Shown here: piece by piece, positions 1 to 13,700 of the stretch | Position numbering within the stretch: the stretch's first letter is position 1 | How the letters are laid out: every line of letters starts with the position of its first letter | NCBI RefSeq assembly: GCF_954871325.1 | Contig: NC_088777.1 | Location: 46,601,366-46,665,365 of the forward strand | Length of the DNA: 64,000 bases | Direction: 5' to 3' | Source of the DNA: Gordionus sp. m RMFG-2023 | Taxonomy: Eukaryota; Nematomorpha; Gordioida; Chordodea; Parachordodidae | Program-made: the position numbers and the translations under genes | Notes under the pieces: generated by a model | The model's input: only the letters and a program-made list of their open reading frames with translations | Told to the model about the DNA's origin: nothing | The model's database searches: none

Positions 1-12
1 AAAAAAGTTATG

Positions 13-890
13 TGTGGTCAGAAGCGATATCATTATTGAATTCAATTGATCACTCAGAGTTTATCATTGCTGCTAGTTGCATCAATAAATTATTTTCCTA
101 TAGTTCACTACTTTGTAGAAATTTACAAAAACCAAATTTAGATTTGGTTCAGGTTATTGATTTAGCAGAAAATATATATGAATAGGTAGATACAATAAGA
201 ATAAATGTAGATGAATATTTTCATAATATTTATCTAGACGTTGAATCGAAGGCTAAATTTTATGATATAACACTATTTAAACCTCGTCTAGACCTAGGGA
301 ATTATTGAGATGTGTTAGAATTGCATTAGTTCCGCGTTTATTATAGTTAGATAATTACATCACAATTTTCATTAATTATCATTTTATTTTTAATCATAAT
401 TTAAATTTTATTATATAATAAATTACAATTTTATTTTACAAGCTCAATTACATTTTTTTTATCTCTTTATATATCCTTTTTTTAAACAATAATAAAAAAA
501 ATAACTAATACAAATTGATGTATAAAAAAATGTTAATATAAAATTTTCACCGAAATTTAAATACAAATTGATGTATAAAAAAATAAATCAATTGCCAAAA
601 TAAATAATAAAATAACATCGATCAATATATTCAACAAGATGTAAAATAAATATTGGCTTAACTGAAGAATATTATATCCATTTTCATCCCATTCTTAGAT
701 ACTTTTTTATCATAAATAAAAGTACGGTTTTTAGATAAAAACAAGTCTTTAGCAATCGATGCGCCTAATCGGTGTAAACTTGGCTCAATTTCCTAATTTT
801 ATGAAGTTGTTTTATATTCTTGCATGTTTGCCTATTACAACATGTACGAATGAAAGGACTTTTTCCAACTTGTGAAGGTTGAAAACTATA
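13..890 (+). mobile_element. hAT-family transposase remnant (C-terminal half)
   Basis: Two stretches translate to recognisable pieces of a hAT transposase of the THAP/ZMYM1-like type. Positions 13-330 read as a helical segment with SLNSIDHSEFIIAAS, then LCRNLQKPNLDLVQVIDLAE and FKPRLDLG. Positions 790-890 read MKLFYILACLPITTCTNERT followed by FSNL, which is the hAT dimerisation signature (PxTxxxNERxFSxL). In-frame stops break both parts, and about 400 bp of unrelated AT-rich repeat separates them. No terminal repeat is visible; the 5' end lies outside the window. It is a dead element with no expected function. Family assignment is firm from the two motifs; the exact extent is not. Confidence 0.75.
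365..690. repeat. AT-rich dispersed repeat inserted in the hAT remnant
   Basis: This block interrupts the hAT coding remnant. It shares the string around CTCAATTACATTTTTTTT, ATATATC and TTTAAACAATAATAAAAAAA with positions 45590-45660. Within the block itself, TACAAATTGATGTATAAAAAA occurs twice (about 509 and 560). No ends or coding capacity are visible. Confidence 0.4.
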
Positions 891-1261
891 ATTATAGTAT
901 TTAATAAATTTTTTTGTATAATATTGTATTTGATAAGAAGTAAAAAAAACTTGTTTTTTAAATTATTTTCTAGTCAATATTTTATACACACTACTATTAG
1001 TATTTTCAATAAAAATATTATTATCTACTTATATTGTATGAGAATTTAAGCTAAGGCTAGTTTTTAAAGCATTTTATAATAAAAATGACATTAAACTTTA
1101 TTTCAACTTTACATTTAAAAGAACTTTATTAAATATAATATATAACTAACTTAAAATAATAAAAAATAGGCTTGTAATATCCATAAGCACGAATTAGCAA
1201 AAAATAGTTAAAAATAGAAATATAATTATTATTAAATTATGAATAATTTAATAGAATAGCT

Positions 1262-1385
1262 ACAACATAAAACCCGGCCAAAGGTCTAGGAAAAGCTGGC
1301 TGGCCAGGTAAAGGAGGTATGGGGGCGAAGCCCCCAAGAAATCTACCCCTCCCCACCATAAGAAAATCCTGGATACGCCATTGAC
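1262..1385. repeat. GC-richer repeat end with a short perfect hairpin
   Basis: A GC-richer patch in very AT-rich surroundings. It contains TGGGGGC-GAA-GCCCCCA (1320-1336), a 7-bp stem with a 3-base loop, followed by a phrase (AATCCTGGATACGCCATTGA) of the kind seen at DNA-transposon ends. No partner end was found. The remaining sequence up to the helicase start codon at 1768 is AT-rich upstream DNA in which I cannot pick out a promoter. Confidence 0.3.
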
Positions 1386-1767
1386 CAGTTGGCTAAATAT
1401 CTCTGACAATAAAAGAACAGGCGGCACTCTTATACCTTGGTCGAATAAGCATTCTTTAATATGGGATCATATCTGTTAGAGATATGAAATGATATTTATT
1501 ATTTTAAAGAAAGTATTCGTGATAGATACTTCCCCTTCAATTACTTTTTAAATATTATTAGGTTCGGTTTTAAATGTGCGGACTTCCAAACCTTTAAAAA
1601 TATTTCTCATCAAACTTTTACTCCAACGTGCTGATAAGATAAAAAGATATAAAAAATTTAATATTCTTATATATTTACTATTATCATAATATGAGAAAAG
1701 TTATTCTGTCATTAATATATGTAAATAAATTCGATTTATAACTAATATTTTTGTATATTTATCTTAA

Positions 1768-4700
1768 ATGACTAAATTTAAAGATGACATTAAAAAAATG
1801 AATATCAGTAATAAAGATCTTATAGATCAATCATTTGATCCTATAAGGAAACATCGAAAATATGATGAATCTAATCAATTCTTAATTGTTCCTACCAAAA
1901 AATCAAGTAAACCTAAAAACAAAAAGGATAATCTTATTTTTAAGAAACAGCTAAGTAAAACAAAGCTAAAAAAATTGAATAAATTAAAAGAACAAAAAAT
2001 AAAACGAATTAAAAGAAAAGAAAGCTTAGGCTTATTGAATGAATCTATAATCTCCAAGGAGGAGAGAAAACTAATCCAGTCAACTAGCCATGTTCAAACA
2101 TCTGGAAAACGGAAAGCATTCATTGAAAAAATACCTTATAACAATGATTGTCAAAAAGTAAAATTAATTAAAAATTTATATACATTTTAATTTTTAAGAT
2201 TGAAATTTTCCATGATGACACTAATTCAGACAGCAATAAAATTAATGAAATAGATCATATAGAATCTAATGGTGTTGGAATAATCATTGATAAAGATTTC
2301 AGTGTGGTAAATTATACTAGAATTGCTTATAATTTTTTTTTAATATAAAACTAGTCTTAATAATATTTTGTTACTCAAATAAATAATCTTGTTTTTAAAA
2401 TATAAAATTAAAGGAAAACATTGATCAGAATAATTCTAATGTAAATGCAGATAAATTCAATAATTCAAAAAATAATAATACATTAATGGACATATCACCA
2501 AATAAATCAACTCCTTCCTTATCCACCCTTATTATAAAAAAAGTTAACAAATTAGCTAAACCTCTGTCTTCTACCAAATTATCAGTAATGAAATTCAAAA
2601 AAGTTATCAAAGTTGTAAGAGACCCTAAGATACAAGCTGAAAGAGAAAATCTGCCTATACTTGGAGAAGAATATCAAATAATGGAAAAAATAAATGACCA
2701 TCCTATTGTAATAATTTGTGGAGAGACTGGTTGTGGCAAAACTACTCAAGTTATTTTTTTTTTAATAAAAACATCTTTATGAACATAAATATAATTGATA
2801 GAAAAAGATTAGATGTTAGAACTTAGACTAAAATAGAGTTTTAGTTTAATTTTTTTAAAATGGTTAGGGGCAGTTCTAAATCAACTTTAATTAAACGCTC
2901 TTTAATATATCATTCATAATTTTAAACATTATACACATATACAGTTAAATTAGTTCTTTTATTAGAGCTTGTTTAAGTTATTGAAAATTTTAAAAGGGAT
3001 ACAAAAATTCAATTAAGAATATAATGTGAAAAACATGTATTTTATTTACAAGATCTTTGGGGGAATGAACCTCAAACTTAAAATAATATTAATTGTTTTC
3101 TCTTTGATACAATTAAAATTTTCATAGAATCTAAGAATAATTTAATTATTTTATAGTGTAAAAACTATATCTAAATGAGATTTATCTGTTGCTTCTATAA
3201 ATAGTTTTTCAATATCAACCATAGTAATTAAGTGATATAACTAAATTAATTGAAAGTAAAATTTATTTGATATATCCCTTAATTTCTATTGCATGTTAAT
3301 TTGGACACTATTCAAGATGTAGCCCATTGAGCTATTTTAAAGCTTGGGGAATGAACCTCAAACTTAAAATAATATTAATTCTATTCTTTTACCATACAAT
3401 TGAAATTTTCATAGAATTTAAGACATATAATTTAATTATTTTATAGTGTGAAAACTATACCTAAATAAGATTTATCTGTTGCTTCTATAAATAGATTCAC
3501 AATTTCAACCATAGTAATTAAATGATATTACTAAATTAATTGAATATTATGAAAAATTATATTTGATATATCTCTTAATTTCTATTAAATGTTAATTTGA
3601 ACACTAATATAATTTGAATGTTAAGAAAAATTAAATTGAAATATGAAAATAGAAACAAATATAATATATAAAAATTTTATTAAAAAAATCTAATGTCAAT
3701 ATAAAAATTAATATTAAAATATATAATATATTTTTATAATAAATAAATAATTTATATAAAGCTATTAAATATGTCAATGTAAGTGTTGGTAAGGTACCAT
3801 TTGTCTTCAGATAGTGTAGAAATTTTAAAACCTCAGTTTTAAACAGCACTTGGTTGTCTAGACTCTGGCTATTCATAAATAGTCTAAATAAAATATAAAG
3901 ATTAGCTTTACTGCATCCCAGGTGGCTTTTCTTCCAAAATTTATTAACCTATTAGCATTCAGTACTTTAGGTTTTTGTTGTTGTTGAGAGTTCTACATGA
4001 AAATTAATATTTCAAATATTTTAAAATTAACTTTTTGAGAATAAAGAAACAAAATACACTTATAATTTTTTATAAATCTTTGCTTTAGACATTCTCAAGA
4101 AAATATGATATTTTTGTGCATGAAATGGACTTCAGATTATGGGAAGCAGAGAACTCCCAAATACAATTGGCTGCCAAAAATAGACTTGATCAATCTTTCG
4201 TTTACAGATTTTTTGGCACTAAGCAAAAACATAAAAAGGAACACCTACAATACATGCTTAGACATGGTCTGAACTAGAGCAGAAATCGTTAGTAGGAATG
4301 AGACTACTCTCGCACCTGTTTTTCTTCGCCCCTTCTCCCGGAGTTGAATGACAATTTATGTTTGCACAGATTATTTTGAAAACTATAAATAGAATGAATT
4401 TCTCATAGGTAATGATAAAGAATTAAAACTAAGCTGCTGCTGATTTTTTAAAAATTATCCTGCAGGAACAAAAGAAATATTTTATAACGACTATGGTTCA
4501 AACTTTTCATATGCGTTTTTACCTGGAGAAGCTTTATGATTATAAACATTATTTGCAATGATTAATAGTTATTTGAACAAAATATGATAGTTTTCATACC
4601 TACAAAAAGCCTACGGATTTTATATTTACAGGCCCGCCCGGAATTTTTCTTAAAAATATTATATTCGGATATTTAAAAAAAAAAATTGACCTGGTCTACA

Positions 4701-7700
4701 GGTCTCTGCTAAATATACAAGGATATCCCTATTTATTAATTAAACATGCATATTCCTTTACTCATAATATTCCCAATTACAAGTTTTTTTTATATAATAA
4801 ATATAAAATGCAAAATAATTATTTTATACAATTTTTGAATATAAACAAAAAAATGAGTAAGCTGTTTATTTTAGCTCGCTAGCACAGCTGGTTCCCGAGA
4901 TACAGGGTTCTCGAAGGTGCGAAAAATAGTGACTTTCGAATCTGTAAAAATTTTTAAAATGTTTACATCTCAAAAACTATTTATATTAAAAATAAACATA
5001 ATCATATTGTAGTCAAAAAAAATCTCTAAAGGTCTATCGAATGAAAAAAAATTTGGCTCCGATTTGAGTCTTTAACTTCCGGTTCACTTATATAGCTTTA
5101 TACCCGGGTTTTTCATTGTGTTATTTTTTAAACTTTTCTTCTATCACTTTTATAATATGATTTTACCGGAAATTTATTCCAATATGTTTAGAATACATAT
5201 CTTATGAGCAGACAGTTTTTCCTTATAACTTTGAGTCATTTTAAATTTATATAAAAAAAAATATATGGAAAAATGATGAATATAAATTACATCAAGTTCA
5301 ACTGTTCATGGCAAAAATATGCGAAATTCATAGAGTAGTTATTGGCAATTTGGTAAAAATGAGATCTAAAAATTGCTCAAAAAATTACTTAAATGCGCTT
5401 ACAATGTTCCCACTTTACTCGAGTTTTTAAGCATTATAAAGGCACTTGGTTTTGTTTGGGAAATTTTTATTTGCCTTTTAGTTAAAAACTTTTTATAAAT
5501 ATTTATACGATTTAAAAATTTTGATGACAATATCAGCTCTTCCGAAAGACGCATTTACCAATAATTGTAAATTTTAATTGTATAAAATAGATGGCGCCAT
5601 ACATAACTACGAATTGTGGTTGAAATTTTGTCGCTAAATTACCAATTACATAGGATATTTTATTTTTTATGAATTAATAAATAATATTTGGTAGGAATTG
5701 TTCTATCTTCTTGACCTTTTTTTAAGATCATGTTATTTCGATCTTTTATTTTTCATCTTAGTTAAATTAAAATCTTAGCATAAAATAAATATAAATACAT
5801 AAGAACTTTTATGTTATTATTTTATAACTTGTCACATAAAAAAATTCATATTATAAGATTGTTCCATAGCTTGTTTTAATTTTTGTTCTTATTTGTCAAT
5901 TCTATTGAGAAAAGCATCACCTCTTTTGGTAAATATGCTTAAAGTGAACTTATTCCTTTTTTAAAAAAAGGTCTAAAAATCACTATACAGATAGTTATTT
6001 AGAATTTATAAAAATATAATAAGACACGCTATAATGCAACTTAAAACTCCTATACAATTTTTATATTTTCTAGTAAGATTTATTTTTAAAATTAATATAT
6101 TTCACCCTCTTAGATACCTCAATTTTTGTATGAAGCTGGGTTTTGCGAAGAGCGAAGGATAGGGATAACCGAACCTAGGAGGGTTGCTGCTGTCACAATC
6201 TCTCAAAGGGTAAATTAAATATATATCGAGCTCCTAATTTAGTAATACTAATTGTAACTAAAATAAGTTATAATTTTGAACCCCATTTGTATCTTCCAGT
6301 AATATCTTACCCTTAAAATTTTTCTTCCTTAAAGGTTGCTATAGAGATGAAGCCACCTAAAGGCCAGATTAAAAGACTTAAGACAACTAAAAATGGCGAA
6401 AACCGAAATGATACAACAAATTCTTCTGCCGTAGCTTATCAAATAAGATTCGAAGGTAATGTCACTCCCGCCACGAAAATAAAGTTCATGACTGATGGAG
6501 TTCTTATGAAGGAGATCCAAAACGATTTCATGTTAACCGATTATTCGGCTATTGTCATAGATGAAGCCCACGAGAGAAGCGTGTGCACTGGTAAGGTAAT
6601 TTATTGTGGAACAGATAGAATATATTGGCTTTCATTATTATATCCGGTTCAACTACACTTTTGGGGGGCTAAATTTAGTTAGGGTCCTGTAAGTTATGCT
6701 TTATGGAATTGGAAATATATTTATCGTAAAAAATTAGTTTTAAATAAGGGGCTCCTTTGATCCTGCATTCAACGCGTCTAAGTATATAAAAATACACAAA
6801 AATTAAGCATATTTTATATTCTTCGCTCCGAATTTGCACTAACTTTGAATGCAGGGTAACCCCTTATTTTCAGTTAGCGCAAATTTGTGACTGAGATTAC
6901 AAAAATACAGCTTATATTATATAATTCGCGCCAATTACGAATGAGAGGTGACTCAGTAACAAAAAATATATGCATTAGGAATATGTGTAAATCACATGCA
7001 CAAAAACACTATAAATCAATTGTTAGGCACCTATTGTATATATATTTAATTTGAAAATTATTTATTGGTTACAAAATTAGACATACTAATCGGACTTTTA
7101 TCCCGAATAGTTCCATTGAGACATAAAAGAAACGCGCCGCTCAAACTTATCATCATGTCCGCTACTTTGAGAATAAAAGATTTCACCGAAAATCAGTATG
7201 ATTCAAATTTTTTTAAACTACTTTAAAAAATTTTTCACTTTTCGTTAGCTCCATTCGACTTTTAGTACTATTGAAAAGTAAAAAAAAAACACTTTTGGAC
7301 GTATGCTAAGATGATCTTAATAATGCGGAATTGGCATCGCTAGTTCTAATCTTAGGCTAACTATGAAGAGACTTGTTATTTTGTTTTAAACGTGATCAGG
7401 AGAAAATATGTCACTTAATTTGTTTTTGATTTATTTATTTTCTATAAAGCGTTATTGTATTATCCTGCATTCACATTTAGCGCGAATTCGCGGCTAAGTA
7501 TAGAAAACTGAATGTAAAGTTTTTATTTATATTATAATTTCTAATTTGTATACTTCGCAGCGAATTTGCGCTAACGGTGAACCCAGGGTATACTGCAATC
7601 GGGACATAAACCAATAACATCAACATTAATATTGCCTAGACTGAAGATTTATTCACCTATATGTAATCAAATCAGCTGGTGATACGCGATTTTGGGTTCC

Positions 7701-10700
7701 CCGTATAAAAAATGACTGTAATTTTATGCAACCTTTGATAAAAAAAAGGGAATCAGTTTCATTTATAATTTAAAAAAAAGGATATGGGAAGCCAAGAGTG
7801 CGTGTCACCAGCTGATTTGTATTCAACGACACTTTCAAATAATGAATGAATGGTCAGTCTAACTGTGTATTTTAATGTCATTGAGGGAGATAGAAAAATA
7901 TTTTAAACTTTTTTCTCGATTTGAATTTAAATGGATCATTTGATTCACCTTTTTTGGCGCTCACGATTAAATAGTTAGTGCATCATTTTAATGTATGTCA
8001 TTTTTTTATATAGAAAATTATTTAAGGGTTATGTACCAGTAATCAAAATCCCATCTAAAAAGCATCCCGTAACGATACATTACAATATATCGACACCTAT
8101 GAACGATTACGTCCAAGAAGCTTACCGAAAAGTACTAACGCTTATATAATATTATTCAATTTCTGGTGTAATGTCCATTTATTGGATTGGCAACACTAAT
8201 TCGAATATTTTTAATAAAAATTAGCTAAAATTGATCCATCCATTCTATTTTTAAATGTATAGTCGTCCCTCCCTCAGGGAACGGTAAGTTTTATAGAATC
8301 ACTTCAAATGTTATTTAAATAAAAAATTAAATCAAAACTTAATGATGGCTTTTTTATTCCGAATTTATTGTGGTATATTATCATAGTTTTTGTGCGTCGA
8401 CAGCCTTATCGGCGGCGACGTTTTTTTAGACCAGCTGGCCGCGGCGAATCGATTTAGACGCCGCCCTTAAAATCGATGGAATCGTCAAATATTTTTCTAA
8501 CCTAAATTTTTTAAATTAAAATTATTGGAAACACTTTAAAATAATATTTATATCTTTATTATGCAAATTTCTAATTAAATTATAACTATAATTTAACGGT
8601 TTTATTAAGTTATAATTATCATGTATAAATATTATTTTATTTAGTTTATAAGACATAATGATGATCTTTTAGAGTTCAAAGTGAGCCCAGATATGGGAAA
8701 TACGCGCTCGCTAGGATGCTCTTAGCCTAAACACTAATAGCTTTTTTAGCTAATATTGAGAATTTAGGAAGATCCAACGCTCTTATCTTCCAAAAATCAA
8801 AGACATCTTTTATCTCTAATTATAAGCGAAAATAATGAATAACACTCCTTTCTAGACTAGTTAAATAGTCTGGTTATTCCAGATTCTTGTGATGAAGTGG
8901 CTAATATCTTAAGATAATTTTATTCTGAAGCATCTTCTGCGGTTTAACATTCGTTTAGTTCGTACATGTAAGGCAAAAGAGAGCGTATTGACATAAAAAT
9001 TGCACGGGAGTAATATTTTTTTCTTTTAGATAATCTCTATGATTGTTTATAGATTGAAAGCGAGGATCCAAAAGTGCTCCTAAAACCTAAGCAAAAAAAA
9101 TAAAACCAGAAGAAATGAAATAAAAAATATATTTTAAAATGCTACCCGAAGATCGGTTATTAGAAATCTATGATCTTATTGAGCATAAAAGATGCTATCG
9201 GAAAACTATTATTCATTTACGATTAAATGATTTTTAATTTCATTACAAAATAAAGAGGATTCAACAGTTTTTTGAAGGTTCTTATTTAAAAGTTCATGCA
9301 CCAAGTCCCAATCGCAGTTAAATTTGAGATCCGGGTTTTCCATTCTATTTAATAGGATATTTATAGATTTTTGTTATTGCAACTCACACTTTCTAGCATT
9401 ATTAAAACACTTTGTCAACGTGTAGGCACATTTAATTTTAAGGTTTTATGTTTTTTGTCATGATTTCTGATTTGCACTATAATCATCAAACCCAAAACAT
9501 CTTCGTAAAAGGGATCATTATCATCTAAATCTAAAATATCCGATATGATATCGATAAAAAGCATTTTCGATATTGATTATATCTTCAAAATTCACTGTTT
9601 TGGATCTTAAGGCAACTATAATTTCTCTCTATATTTTATTTTATTTTTAAGTATTCCATGCCCCATGCATAAATGATGGTCATATTCTACTAAATGAACA
9701 CTTTTCTTTACATTGGGTCGTGCATCCATTACCATTTGAATTTTCTTAGACTCTAAATTATATTCACTTTCAACTTTAATCTCGGAAAGCAGTGATCCAA
9801 ACCGAACCTCTCAAATGCATGTGAACCGGTTCGAACTTCATTGTTTTGTTTATTACTAGTATATTGCTAAGATTCTAATTTATATTCGAATTTTTTAAAG
9901 ATTATTATCAATCAATTTTGATTGATAAGTTTCAGTCACATTATTTATAAATATTAGTATATTACCATTTTAAAATATTTTTGAGATAATTTCTAGAGAT
10001 AAACTGAATCCAATATAAATTATTTACAAGGATGCTCATATCTATTATAACAATAGGGATTTTAATTAAAGATTTGAACCTTGACACATCAAAATGTAAT
10101 ATTACTGATTGTGACATAACTATGAAGGGGCACAACGGAGTAAATCTTGAGCGTCACTAGAAAAGAAACCACTATCTAGAACTCAGTAAATTCAAAATAT
10201 CCCATATAAAACATATAATTCGAATGTAGGCTTGTAAACAAAAGTGTTCAAATCAGTTTTTAGAAGTTCGAACACCGATATTTTTATTTTCTACGAACCG
10301 AATCTGACCGTTATTATTATCTGAAACCCGAACCGATATCCGGTTCGGATCCCTGTCGGAAAGAATAATTTCGGAAGTATGTTTTTAGTGACATGATGCG
10401 TAGATAAAATGCTATAAAATTATTGAACATTTACCATGAAAATTCAGTAGAAGAAAATTTAAAATCAATTAATAAAATACTATAATGAGAAGACAACCTT
10501 TCTCTGAATTTGCTACAATAATTAAAAATTTTATAAACAAATGTAACAAAATATAAATATTATTGCTATTTAGCTGAGTATTTGAGCCTTAAATTATTTA
10601 ATAAAGCAAATATAGTAAAAGAAATTATTTATTCAATAATTTGAGGGATATCTATTTGGAATTGGAAGTTATGATATTTGAATTATTATACTTGGTAAAA

Positions 10701-13700
10701 GTTGGGCAATCTAGAAGAGAAATAATTTATTGTGTCACATTAAATTTATGTACCTTGATTTGATTTCAAGTTATATCATGTTCATTCATACTTATGATAA
10801 AATTGTAATCAGCCATCAATTTTCCTCGTCCTCCACACCCTTTTCGACAAGTAAAATAGGTAGCATGCATTCTTACCTTTCTTATGGTGGATATATTCAC
10901 ATTACCTTTATAACTTATGAAATTATTTCCTTTTTGAGTTTTCTAATTAAAATTTTATTCGGGCCGGGTTCGGGCCTAATTTTATTTAAAATAATCGGGT
11001 TCGGACCGGGCCTAATATTTTTAAAAAAATTCGGGCCGGGTCGGGTCGCACCTTGGAAATTTTTTTAAATATATCTAAATTTATTAATTTTATATTGAAT
11101 TTTTTATGTAAATTAAAATATTTGATTTTATTTATCCAAATTAAACGACATATAACATATGTCTTTTATTTTGAGTAATTATAAAAATTAATTTTTATAT
11201 TTAAATATAATCGGGCCTGGGCCGGGTGGGTAAATCTTTTTTGAAAAAATTTCGGGTTCGGGCCGGGCCGGCAAAACCTTTTTAAAAAACTTTCGGATTC
11301 GGGCTGGGCTGGCAAAACTTTTTTAAAAAAATTACGGGCCGGGTTTGAAAAATTAGGCCCGATGCAGATCACTAATTAGAATATCTAATTGTCTACGCCT
11401 AAAAATTGTTTTTAAATTTTCTGATTAATATTATCAAAGCGAGGAAATATTTGAGAAAGACTCACTTTTTCTTCAGAAAAAGAACCCAATTTTATGGCCT
11501 GTACACGATATAGCGAAGACCGAAACAACGAAAATCAAGGAATATTCCTAAAAAATATTCCATAATATGGAAAATATTTTCGATAAAAAAGTAAATAATT
11601 AGTTTTACCATGAAAATCCCAACAGTCGCACAAAATTTTAAAAACAATTTTTAGTTGTAGACAATTAGATATTCAAGTATAAAAACTTTTATTTGTAAAT
11701 AAAATTTTAATTAGAGAACTAAAAAGGACATAATTTCATAAGCTATAAAGGTTATGAATTATAAGAAAGGTAAGAGTGCTGCCTATTTTACCCGTAGAAA
11801 AAGGTTTGGAGGACTAGGAAAATTGAGCTGATTACAATTTTATCATGAATATGAAGTACGATATAACTTGCAAAATCAAATCAATGTAAATAAATTTAAT
11901 GTGATACAATAAATTATCTCTTCTAGATTGCTGAACTACTCCCAGGTATAATAATTCATAATCTTAACATACAATTCCGAATTGGTATCTGTTATAGCAA
12001 AAAATAAAATCGCATTTTTTTAATAATAAAAAATATATATCACGCCGCCGAATTTTTCCATCGGCGGCGTCGTGTTGAGTGCCAATACCTTTTTGGCGTA
12101 GGCATGGTTAAAAATCACCGGCGGTGGCGTATTGGAACGGCGGTGCACAGGTCTTGTCTTAGATTGTATTACTCCTCAAAGATTTTTTAAAATGAAGATA
12201 GAAATAAAAGATTTATAATTTTTATGCATAAAAAATATCTTTCATAATTGTTTGCTCAAATTTTGGTCAAAAAATTTTTAAATATATCGGATTTATATTT
12301 TTAAAAAAGGTCTGTAAAATTCACAATCGTTTACCCCCAGGAGATATCTTAGTATTTTTAACGGGGCGCGCCGAAATTATGAACCTGTGCAAAGCTCTGG
12401 ATGCCACATTTCCTACCAATTCTCTAGTACCTCTGCCCCTTTACTCTCTCCTTCCTACCAACCAACAAAACCTAGTATTCAATTTTCATAATCGTCGCGT
12501 TACTAAAAAGGATTCAACCAATGATTGCAATAATAAACCACAAATGGATAAGGACTCTTCCACTAAAACCAACAAAGTTCACAAAAATTTAAATAAAAAT
12601 GTTAGCGAAACACCACGCCTTTGTGTAGTGGCGACTAACGTTGCCGAAACATCTATAACCGTCCCAGGCGTGAGATACGTAATCGACTGTGGGCGAGTCA
12701 AAAAATTTTCCCATAATGGCGGATCGAATATAGAAGATAGAGGAGTGGATAATGGACGAAAAGAAGAGAGAATCAACGTAGGAAGGAGTAGCGTGGAGTG
12801 GATATCGAAGGCTTCGGCTGACCAGAGGGCCGGGCGATGCGGAAGGACCGGACCTGGAGGACATTGTTACAGGTTCCCACGTGATTAATATTTTATATTT
12901 AACCCAACAAAACCATTGGAACCATGACAAACCTAAAGAACAACTTTTGAATAAATATATTTAGAATCAAAGCCTTTTTTTAGTCCAGCTGTTCAAATTC
13001 TGTATTCATATTTGTTCGACACTATTTTGATCCTTATTTTTTTTCAAAAAAGGTTATATTCTTCTGCCGTGTTTAACGACCAATTCTCAACCTTTTCGTG
13101 CCCCGAAATCATGGAAAAACCGATCGAAGATGTTGTCTTGCAAATGAAGCTGTTGAATATAGACAGGATAGAAAATTTTCCTTTCCCTACTCCACCCCCG
13201 CTTTTAGCCTTGAGGAGGGCGGAAGCGTTGCTGTGCGCCTTAGGACTTTTGGAGCCTTTTGCGGGCGAAGTGGATGAACGAGAAGTGGCTAAAGTAGATT
13301 TCTGTGATCGGGTCAACGTGACAGGGTGCCTATACAATTACCTGCCCGGGATCGGCAAACAAAGTTTAAAGAAATTATTTTATATTTTGAAATTTTATCA
13401 GAAGATTTTTTTTATGATAATACTTACTTTAAAATCGGATTTTTTTTTTCAAAAATAAGTTTAAATTTTTTAGCATTAATCCTAGACATATCTAATTTTA
13501 TTCATTGAATTAATTTTTGGATTTTATTAGTGAAGAATTTGTAAGTTTTTTGACGAAAGTTTTTAATTTCATTCTTTCAATTTTTTGTTTACAAAAAAAT
13601 AGCGGATCCATTGATACTTTGTCTCACTGATTTAGGCCGGTTAGTAGCTAACGTTCCCCTTAATCCGAGGCAGGGTAAACTACTAGCCCTGATTTTAACA

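Noticed and set aside
1875-2057. Minus-strand frame opposite DHX37 exon 1
   Set aside because: Shadow of the lysine-rich N-terminal coding sequence.
10730-11372. Open frames of 112 and 68 codons rich in FGPGxG and PARxF
   Set aside because: They run through the GC-rich GGGCCGGG repeat and reflect its composition, not a gene.
12579-13337. Long minus-strand frames opposite DHX37 exons 8 and 9
   Set aside because: Antisense shadows of conserved helicase exons; no family match and no splice logic of their own.
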